From positions 1-59,846 of the forward strand of contig NZ_JALPZO010000110.1 in NCBI RefSeq assembly GCF_023507745.1: a stretch of DNA of 59,846 bases, read 5' to 3'. Below, piece after piece: positions 55,023-59,846 of the stretch. Within the stretch, counting starts at the first letter, position 1; each line of letters begins with the position of its first letter. Below the pieces are notes generated by a model that saw nothing but the letters and a program-made list of their open reading frames with translations, had not been told where the DNA came from and ran no database searches. Made by a program: the position numbers and the translations under genes. The DNA comes from Vreelandella olivaria. GTDB lineage: Bacteria > Pseudomonadota > Gammaproteobacteria > Pseudomonadales > Halomonadaceae.

Positions 55023-55267
55023 AACGCTGCTCCTAACCTCGTAACACCAAGGCGAGTTATTAATACGTGGGGGATTTGCGCAAGCTTACTACTAATGCGC
55101 TAACCTTGTGCAGATGGGGCTTCCCATCCAAACCTGCACAAACAATGCTTTTTACTACCAAATATCTCACCACCCTCCCACCAACGAAGTGATAATCCAA
55201 AAACCAGCTTAAAAAAAGAAAATAAAACCATTTAACCGCCGAAAAGCATGATTTTGAACGGCTCTGA

Positions 55268-55296
55268 TTGACAAGCGACCTACCTCTCTTTAGACT
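55268..55296 (+). promoter_or_regulatory. Promoter of the metNIQ leader
   Basis: A perfect TTGACA (55268-55273), a 17-base spacer and TAGACT (55291-55296, four of six) predict a start near 55303. That is eleven bases before the SAM-II stem, so the riboswitch would be the first part of the transcript. Confidence 0.7.
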
Positions 55297-55313
55297 TTTG
55301 CCGCAAGTGTAAT

Positions 55314-55384
55314 GACGCCGATTTGTACCCAGATTGCGGGCGTCCACCAAGCCCTTGGCGTGGTGAAGTGCAGCTAAAAGGGTG
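55314..55384 (+). promoter_or_regulatory. SAM-II riboswitch
   Basis: The P1 stem is GACGCC (55314-55319) with GGCGTC (55339-55344). The loop holds the conserved GATTT (55320-55324) and the ACCC (55327-55330) and TGC (55335-55337) strands. After an extra hairpin (CACCA 55345-55349 with TGGTG 55361-55365) comes GCAGCTAAAAGGGT. GCA (55370-55372) pairs with TGC, and GGGT (55380-55383) pairs with ACCC as the pseudoknot. The GCTAAA tract is the SAM-II hallmark. Pairings and motif agree with the metA/SAM-II consensus as I know it. The gene controlled, a methionine importer, fits S-adenosylmethionine sensing. Confidence 0.8.
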
Positions 55385-55398
55385 TGTCCAGCGTTGAT

Positions 55399-55425
55399 GG
55401 CCACCCGTAAGGGTGGCCTTTTTTT
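55399..55425 (+). terminator. Leader terminator before metN
   Basis: GGCCACCC (55399-55406) pairs with GGGTGGCC (55411-55418) across GTAA and is followed by seven T residues. The CACCC arm can also pair with GGGTG (55380-55384), the pseudoknot strand of the riboswitch, so ligand binding would release the terminator. Confidence 0.85.
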
Positions 55426-55488
55426 ATTTCCCGCTCTACGCTTGCCCCCTCGCACTCCGTCTTCGGCCTACGATTTAAGGCAGACGCT

Positions 55489-56532
55489 ATGATTGAGCTT
55501 AGCAACATCAGTAAAACTTATGGCAGCGGCAATAACGCCGTCTATGCCTTAAAAGAAGTCAATTTAACGGTCCCCAGAGGCACCATCCATGGGGTTATCG
55601 GCCTTTCCGGCGCAGGCAAATCGACCCTTATTCGCTGTGTTAACCTACTGGAACGCCCGACCAGCGGCAGCGTGGTGGTTGATGGCCAGGAAATGACGCG
55701 CCTAAGCCGCGCCGAACTCAACCAGGCTCGTCATCGCATTGGCATGATTTTTCAACACTTCAATTTGCTAACCACACGCACCGTTTTTGACAATGTCGCC
55801 CTTCCCTTAGAGTTAATGGGAGAGAAGCGTCGTGCCATTAAAAACCGTGTACTGCCGCTGTTGGAAATGGTTGGTCTGGCCGATAAAGCGAAGCAGTACC
55901 CTGCCCAGCTTTCTGGCGGACAAAAACAGCGTGTCGCCATCGCCCGAGCATTGGCCAGTAAACCCAATGTCCTACTGTGCGATGAAGCCACTTCTGCCCT
56001 GGACCCTCAGACCACCGGCTCTATCCTTGAACTGCTACGGGACATCAATCAGCAGCTTGACATTACCATCTTGCTGATTACCCATGAAATGGAGGTCGTA
56101 AAGTCCATCTGCCACCGGGTCAGCTTAATTTCAGCTGGCAAGCTGGTCGAAGATGCAGAAGTCGGTGATTTCTTCACCGCGCCACGCACGCAACTGGGCC
56201 GTGAGTTTCTCAATGATTTTTTGCAACTCAGCCCACCCAAAGAGTTGATAGAACGCCTAAGCGAAACCTCCGGCGAAGACACGCATCCTGTCGTGCGACT
56301 AACCTTCTCAGGAGATACCGTTTCGACTCCGCTTATTTCTCGACTGGCCCGCGAGTGCAGTGTTGATGTCAGTATCCTGCAGGCAAAAGTCGAATCTATC
56401 CAGGAGCGTACACTGGGCCTGATGATTGCCGAGCTACTAGGCACCCCGGCGCAAACCCAGCAGGCTATCTCTTACTTAGAAGCGCATCAATTACAGGTGG
56501 AGGTACTAGGCCATGTCCAGCGCAATGTTTGA
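55489..56532 (+). CDS. metN: Methionine ABC transporter ATPase MetN
   Basis: MetN powers D/L-methionine import through MetI with the binding protein MetQ. The 347 residues contain Walker [10 protein letters not shown] (38-46), the LSGGQKQR signature, Walker [13 protein letters not shown], and a C-terminal NIL domain (about 265-340) that binds methionine and shuts down transport. ATG 55489 has AAGGCAG upstream. It is preceded by the SAM-II leader and overlaps metI by 20 bases. Confidence 0.97.
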   Translation: MIELSNISKTYGSGNNAVYALKEVNLTVPRGTIHGVIGLSGAGKSTLIRCVNLLERPTSGSVVVDGQEMTRLSRAELNQARHRIGMIFQHFNLLTTRTVFDNVALPLELMGEKRRAIKNRVLPLLEMVGLADKAKQYPAQLSGGQKQRVAIARALASKPNVLLCDEATSALDPQTTGSILELLRDINQQLDITILLITHEMEVVKSICHRVSLISAGKLVEDAEVGDFFTAPRTQLGREFLNDFLQLSPPKELIERLSETSGEDTHPVVRLTFSGDTVSTPLISRLARECSVDVSILQAKVESIQERTLGLMIAELLGTPAQTQQAISYLEAHQLQVEVLGHVQRNV

Positions 56533-57166
56533 CCTTATTTTACAGGCCACGCTGGACACCCTTTATATGGTGGCCATTTCAGGGGTCATTTCCACGCTGT
56601 TAGGTATACCTTTGGGTGTCATGCTCTATGTCACACGGCCTCGCCAGATTTTAGCGATGCCTGTGCTCAACCAAACACTGGGCATCATCACCAACATTGG
56701 ACGCTCCATCCCCTTTATAATTCTGATGGTAGCCATCATCCCTTTCACCCGGATGCTGGTGGGTACGTCTATCGGCATTAATGCCGCCTCTGTACCGCTG
56801 ACTATTGCAGCCATCCCCTTCGTTGCACGCTTAATTGAAGGTGCGTTAAACGAAATATCGCCCGGGCTTATTGAGTCCGCACAATCCATGGGGGCCACAC
56901 CATGGCAAATCATCTGCAAAGTGCTTATCCCCGAAGCACGAGGCGGTATTATCACAGGATTAACGATCACCCTGGTGACGCTTGTCAGCTACTCCGCCAT
57001 GGCTGGCGCCGTTGGCGGTGGAGGATTGGGAGACCTCGGTATTCGCTATGGCTATAACCGCTTCAATCCAACCATTATGTTGATTACCGTTATTATTTTG
57101 GTCGTGATGGTGCAGGGTTTTCAAAGCCTGGGCGACTATCTGGTGCGCAAAACGGATCGCAAGTAA
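56513..57166 (+). CDS. metI: Methionine ABC transporter permease MetI
   Basis: MetI is the five-helix membrane permease of MetNIQ. The 217 residues carry the coupling motif EISPGLIESAQSMGATPWQI (near 121-140) and the TLVTLVSYSAMAGAVGGGGLG segment (in part) typical of the family. The ATG lies within the end of metN, so the two are coupled. Confidence 0.95.
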   Translation: MSSAMFDLILQATLDTLYMVAISGVISTLLGIPLGVMLYVTRPRQILAMPVLNQTLGIITNIGRSIPFIILMVAIIPFTRMLVGTSIGINAASVPLTIAAIPFVARLIEGALNEISPGLIESAQSMGATPWQIICKVLIPEARGGIITGLTITLVTLVSYSAMAGAVGGGGLGDLGIRYGYNRFNPTIMLITVIILVVMVQGFQSLGDYLVRKTDRK

Positions 57167-57270
57167 CAATAGCAGAGCTCTTGCTCACTTATTACAAAAA
57201 CGCATTAGACATCTTTTTTTTATTACCGCATCATTAAGAAAGCAACAAACAACGCCACAGGAGAAACGCT

Positions 57271-58062
57271 ATGCAAAAACTCATTATCAGCAGTCTCACT
57301 GCCCTCGCGCTGGCCATTAACGTTGCCAACGCAGAAACGCGCACCATCAAAATGGGCACCGTGGCAGGGCCAGAAACAGAAGTAATGGAAGTGGCTGCCC
57401 GCATTGCTAAAGAAGAGTATGATCTGGAGGTCGAGATCATTGAGTTTACTGATTACGTTACGCCTAACGCAGCGCTGGCCGATGGCAGCCTGGATGCCAA
57501 TGCCTACCAGCATGAGCCCTACCTACAGGCAATGGTAAATGATCGTGGCTACGATCTTGCCATTGCAGGATATACTTTCGTTTACCCGATCGGAGCTTAC
57601 TCAGAAAAGTACGACAGTATTGACGACTTGCCCGATGGCGCACAGATTGCGCTGCCCAATGACCCTTCCAATGAAGGTCGCGCGCTGATTCTCATGCACA
57701 ACCAGGGGCTGATCACACTGAATGATCCCAGTAACCTGGAAGCAACCCCTATCGATATTGCTGACAACCCGCGTAATTTCCGTTTCCGTGAAATTGAAGC
57801 CGCCCAGTTGCCACGCGTACTCCCCGATGTCGATATGGCGTTCATTAATAACACCTTTGCCCAGCCAGCTGGCTTAAGCCTGGACGACGCTCTAATTAAA
57901 GAGGGCCCTGAATCTCCCTACGTTAACCTGATTGCAGTACGTGGCGGCGATGAAGATCGCGAGGAGATCCGTCAACTGGTAGATGCCTACCAGCGCGATG
58001 AAGTGATTGAAAAAGCAGAAGAGTTGTTCAAAGGTGCTGCAGTACCGGGCTGGGTTGAGTAA
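57271..58062 (+). CDS. metQ: Methionine-binding periplasmic protein MetQ
   Basis: MetQ binds methionine outside and delivers it to MetNI. The 263 residues begin with a signal peptide ending LAINVANA before ETRT (cleavage near residue 21), and the mature part has VAGPETEVMEVAARIA, DYVTPNAALADGSLDANAYQHEPYLQ (in part) and NDPSNEGRALILM, all conserved. Unlike E. coli MetQ there is no lipobox cysteine, so it should be soluble in the periplasm. GGAGAAACG precedes ATG 57271. Confidence 0.95.
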   Translation: MQKLIISSLTALALAINVANAETRTIKMGTVAGPETEVMEVAARIAKEEYDLEVEIIEFTDYVTPNAALADGSLDANAYQHEPYLQAMVNDRGYDLAIAGYTFVYPIGAYSEKYDSIDDLPDGAQIALPNDPSNEGRALILMHNQGLITLNDPSNLEATPIDIADNPRNFRFREIEAAQLPRVLPDVDMAFINNTFAQPAGLSLDDALIKEGPESPYVNLIAVRGGDEDREEIRQLVDAYQRDEVIEKAEELFKGAAVPGWVE

Positions 58063-58092
58063 CCACCTCCGCGTTGCGCGCCTAAAACAGCC

Positions 58093-58122
58093 TCAGGCCA
58101 GCCATTAGGCTGGCCTGATCTT
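58093..58122 (+). terminator. Terminator after metQ
   Basis: TCAGGCCAGCC (58093-58103) pairs perfectly with GGCTGGCCTGA (58108-58118) around ATTA, followed by a short T-rich tail. Read-through would reach the fRMsr gene. Confidence 0.8.
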
Positions 58123-58143
58123 TTGGACCAACAAGGAATGAGT

Positions 58144-58614
58144 ATGCCAGCTACGGTGGACTACGCGCTGCTTAACCGTCAACTTGAAGCCCTATTGGAC
58201 ACCCGGGATTGGCTTACCAATAGCGCTCAAACTTGTGCATTCATTCAGCATGCTCTTGATGAGCTAAACTGGGTAGGCTTCTACCTTCAGCGCCAACCCA
58301 ATATCCTGAGCCTGGGCCCCTTTCAAGGCAAACCTGCTTGCCACCCCATTCCTTTTAGCAAAGGGATATGTGGTGCCGCCGCACGGCAACAGGCCACACA
58401 GCGTATTGATGACGTCCACGCTGTTGCCGACCACATTGCCTGCGATGCTCACTCGCGCTCCGAGCTTGTGGTGCCTATTGTAGTAGACAGCTATTTATGG
58501 GGAGTGCTCGACCTGGATAGCCCCGCCCACACCCGTTTCAGCCAAGAAGATCAGGCGGGTATTGAAACCCTGGTAGCCACCTTTATTCGCCAAACTGATT
58601 TACTACTGTTCTAA
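58144..58614 (+). CDS. msrC: Free methionine-(R)-sulfoxide reductase (GAF-domain fRMsr)
   Basis: fRMsr reduces free methionine-R-sulfoxide. It is a single GAF domain with three cysteines: Cys in GKPACHPIPF, Cys in KGICGAAA, and Cys in HIACDAHSRSELVVPI. This three-cysteine order is specific to the enzyme family rather than to sensor GAF domains. ATG 58144 gives 156 residues with AAGGA six to seven bases upstream. The in-frame 58123 and 58138 are less likely. It follows metNIQ, so methionine uptake and repair of free oxidised methionine sit together. Confidence 0.92.
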   Translation: MPATVDYALLNRQLEALLDTRDWLTNSAQTCAFIQHALDELNWVGFYLQRQPNILSLGPFQGKPACHPIPFSKGICGAAARQQATQRIDDVHAVADHIACDAHSRSELVVPIVVDSYLWGVLDLDSPAHTRFSQEDQAGIETLVATFIRQTDLLLF

Positions 58615-58657
58615 CCCTGTCACTTCACAAGTAACCTTTTTCATGCTTCATAAACAC

Positions 58658-58686
58658 AAGCGCTCCGTGCATTGCACGGAGCGCTT
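58658..58686. terminator. Strong hairpin between fRMsr gene and tRNA genes
   Basis: AAGCGCTCCGTGC (58658-58670) pairs with GCACGGAGCGCTT (58674-58686), 13 perfect pairs around ATT. It lies downstream of both the plus-strand msrC and the minus-strand tRNAs. T runs are weak on either side, so it may act on both strands or serve as a processing end. Confidence 0.65.
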
Positions 58687-58698
58687 ATTGGGAATTCC

Positions 58699-58775
58699 TG
58701 GTAGGACCAGGCGGATTTGAACCGCCGACCTCCACGATGTCAACGTGGCGCTCTAACCAACTGAGCTATGGTCCT
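58699..58775 (-). tRNA. tRNA-Val (GAC), copy 1
   Basis: On the minus strand the 77-base sequence starts AGGACCATAGCTCAG, has anticodon arm CCACG-TTGACAT-CGTGG with anticodon GAC (Val), the TTCAAAT T loop, and an acceptor stem AGGACCA/TGGTCCT followed by an encoded ACCA tail. Confidence 0.97.
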
Positions 58776-58794
58776 AAAAAAAGCTGCATAAATA

Positions 58795-58871
58795 TGGTAG
58801 GACCAGGCGGATTTGAACCGCCGACCTCCACGATGTCAACGTGGCGCTCTAACCAACTGAGCTATGGTCCT
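58795..58871 (-). tRNA. tRNA-Val (GAC), copy 2
   Basis: This is identical to the 77 bases of the neighbouring copy, with only 19 bases between the two. Both have anticodon GAC and an encoded CCA. It is the promoter-proximal copy. Confidence 0.97.
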
Positions 58872-58889
58872 ACTGTGCAACGGATGCGT

Positions 58890-58917
58890 ATTCTACGTTT
58901 TCATAGCTGAATTGCAA
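58890..58917 (-). promoter_or_regulatory. Promoter of the tRNA-Val pair
   Basis: On the minus strand TTGCAA (58917-58912) is followed after 16 bases by TAGAAT (58895-58890). A start near 58882 would lie about 11 bases before the first tRNA. Confidence 0.6.
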
Positions 58918-59178
58918 GCTGTTTTTCAGTTCACCGCAAGCAATCCACCACCATAAAAGTGCGCTAAATAGGTTAAGGTCGATACTCACTTGATTAGGTG
59001 TGAGTTAGCAGGATATATGGCACAGCGGCCCCATGTGGGAAGAAATCCAATGAAACCCAATAACCTGGGATGAAACGGCGGGATTAAGGGAAACAAACTC
59101 AGCTAGTTACGCGAACCAGCCTAGTATAGCTCGCCGGAAAATCAGGCGCTAACTGTGCCAAAGACCCCACAAATAGAA

Positions 59179-59211
59179 AAACGCAGTTTCCTATCAGAAA
59201 CGGCGTTTTTT
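59179..59211. terminator. Hairpin terminator downstream of the phage repressor remnant
   Basis: AAACGC-A-GTTTC (59179-59190) pairs with GAAAC-G-GCGTTT (59197-59208) around a six-base loop. T runs follow on the plus strand, and from the A tract on the minus strand. On the minus strand it lies 21 bases after the repressor-like frame ends. Confidence 0.7.
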
Positions 59212-59231
59212 GCGCATGAATTGGCACTGCT

Positions 59232-59348
59232 TCACAACCACCCCGCCGCCCATACAGCGCGCCCGATAATCTCCAGCTCGTGCAGTTGCGCCTGGGGCAC
59301 CAGCACCTCACTATATTTCTTATTAGCGCTAATGAACGCCACACCCTT
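59232..59348 (-). pseudogene. C-terminal remnant of a LexA/phage-repressor-type (S24) protein
   Basis: On the minus strand the frame reads VAFISANKKYSEVLVPQAQL then HELEIIGRAVWAAGWL and stops at 59232. The spacing of NKKY and IIGRAVW is the end of the S24 peptidase domain of phage repressors and LexA-like proteins. A TAG stop in the same frame at 59349-59351 cuts it off, and no N-terminal part is present. In Mu-like phages the repressor is divergent from the transposase gene, as seen here with the MuA fragment. Identification rests on a short stretch. Confidence 0.55.
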
Positions 59349-59359
59349 CTATACACCAG

Positions 59360-59640
59360 GTGTGCCTGTGGCTAGAAGCGCGGGAACGTGGGCGCCGCAG
59401 CCCTCAAGAGCTTAAAGCACTCAAGTCCTTTAACCGCCTGACCAGTGACCACCGGCTACCCAACGATGTATGGGTGGCCGATGGCCATAAGTTTGATGCC
59501 GAAGTCATTGACCCACGGATAGGCAAACCCTTCCGGCCCGAAATTACCACCTGCCTGGATTGGCGGACGCGCCGCATTAGCTTATCCAAACCTGAGCGCG
59601 TCATATCCATGGCGCGGTATAGCGGTGATTTTCAACCCAG
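59360..59640 (+). pseudogene. Mu-like phage transposase (MuA) fragment
   Basis: The plus-strand frame contains LKSFNRLTSDHRLPNDVWVA, then DGHKFDAEVIDPRIGKPFRP and EITTCLDWRTRRI. This is the pattern around the first catalytic aspartate (ADGH) of Mu-type DDE transposases. Only about 70 residues resemble it, the N-terminal DNA-binding part is missing, and after RTRRI the sequence no longer follows the expected core, so the gene is broken. The end of the frame (FQPSCPNDCS) runs into the IS end. It is a decayed remnant. Confidence 0.65.
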
Positions 59641-59658
59641 TTGTCCAAATGACTGCTC

Positions 59659-59846
59659 TTAAGCAGCCTTTTTATTACGCTCGATTTCCTGCACTTTCCC
59701 TGGGTTAAGCGACACTGAGCCAGTGACCTCCCAGTTTCGGGTGCTTCCCGACCAGCGTTTCGGATATCGACGCTTAGCGCTTTCATAAACCGCTTTACGA
59801 CGTTCAAGGCGTTTTCGATCAACACCACGATGCCGGTCAGCTGGCG
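59659..59846 (-). mobile_element. C-terminal part of an IS3-type transposase gene, running off the window
   Basis: The minus-strand frame from the window edge reads ADRHRGVDRKRLERRKAVYE, then SAKRRYPKRWSGSTRNWEVT and GSVSLNPGKVQEIERNKKAA, and stops at 59659. The RWSG-x-TRNW and V-x-LNP pattern is the tail of integrase-core (IS3-family OrfB-like) transposases. Only the last 62 codons are inside the window. The IS end probably lies just beyond the stop codon, near 59620-59655. Confidence 0.65.

Larger units (their letters stand above)
55023..55488. promoter_or_regulatory. ribE-metN intergenic region: hairpin, promoter, riboswitch and terminator
   Basis: These 466 bases hold no gene I accept. 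From left to right they contain an imperfect hairpin in the ribE leader (TTGTGCA 55106-55112 with TGCACAA 55135-55141, inner stem GATGGG/CCCATC), the metN promoter at 55268, the SAM-II-type element at 55314-55384 and the terminator at 55399-55425. Confidence 0.7.
58872..59231. other. Gene-poor stretch with tRNA promoter and a terminator
   Basis: No convincing gene is seen in these 360 bases. They hold the tRNA promoter at 58890-58917 and the hairpin at 59179-59208. The rest shows no recognisable structure and probably marks the junction with the phage remnant. Confidence 0.5.

Noticed and set aside
55060..55455. 131-codon minus-strand open frame across the ribE-metN gap
   Set aside because: It runs antisense through the SAM-II element and terminator, has a basic, unstructured composition and no ribosome site.
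59099..59356. 85-codon minus-strand open frame overlapping the repressor remnant
   Set aside because: It is in a different frame from the recognisable IIGRAVW segment and has no protein-like pattern.
58699..59846. tRNA-Val as an attachment site for an integrated element
   Set aside because: No repeated tRNA 3' fragment or integrase is visible, and the remnant is Mu-like, which does not use tRNA sites.

Overview
The window is a chromosomal segment of a gammaproteobacterium, most likely a member of the Halomonadaceae (Halomonas-like). This assignment is an inference from gene content and order: the nagZ-psrA-lexA neighbourhood also known from Pseudomonas, pqiABC, an MsrPQ pair, and a short-Q-loop (CIO-type) cytochrome bd with its own CydDC. 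No sequence search was possible. Nearly all of it is dense, ordinary housekeeping DNA. The only clearly mobile part is the last ~0.6 kb.

Layout. 1-285: leader and promoter of a ribosomal RNA operon on the minus strand (16S would begin left of base 1). 286-1871: msrQ and msrP, periplasmic methionine sulfoxide repair. 2152-3141: a di-haem cytochrome c peroxidase behind an FNR/ANR-like site. 3229-10067 (minus): cydA-cydB-cydD-cydC and an adenine deaminase-like gene. 10268-11242: a Ca2+/Na+ exchanger-family protein. 11428-15050: pqiABC, then an unrecognised HhH protein and the RNA helicase rhlE with a structured leader. 17205-20367: an unknown protein, a cyanate-type MFS transporter, asparaginase and a DUF2789 protein. 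20379-21453: a VTT membrane protein and an SRPBCC protein. 21660-24126: queC, queE, a tandem QueD and a YkgJ cysteine-cluster protein (queuosine precursor synthesis). 24157-28740: a 1298-residue BTAD/AAA/TPR regulator and miaE. 29260-34460: acnB, rraA and a membrane-fused glycerophosphodiesterase. 34468-39877: ggt, then ppsA divergent from its regulator ppsR. 39906-43762: hpt, nagZ, a leaderless YkuD protein and psrA, divergent from lexA. 43780-47215: a CbiM-like protein, purU and RNase J. 47212-49064: moaE, a moaC-moaD fusion and mobB. 49100-54198: uraA, upp, ung, gpt, apt and azgA, a base-salvage block. 54396-55022: ribE. 55268-58614: promoter, SAM-II riboswitch, terminator, metN-metI-metQ and free methionine sulfoxide reductase. 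58699-58871: two identical tRNA-Val(GAC). 59232-59846: remains of a Mu-like prophage (repressor tail and MuA fragment) and the end of an IS3-type transposase gene.

Common threads. Methionine and its oxidation recur at both ends: MsrPQ on the left, and metNIQ plus fRMsr under a SAM sensor on the right. Nucleobase salvage recurs as the adenine deaminase, hpt, and the uraA-upp-ung-gpt-apt-azgA block. RNA metabolism is represented by RhlE, RraA, RNase J, MiaE and the queuosine genes. Molybdenum cofactor genes (moaE, moaCD, mobB) would serve MsrP among other enzymes.

The most notable observations are the SAM-II-type riboswitch with an apparent terminator switch upstream of metNIQ, the two-hairpin leader of rhlE, the MoaC-MoaD fusion, the tandem QueD protein with complementary half-degenerate domains, a leaderless YkuD protein beside nagZ that may be a cytosolic L,D-carboxypeptidase, and a degraded Mu-like phage control region hit by an IS.
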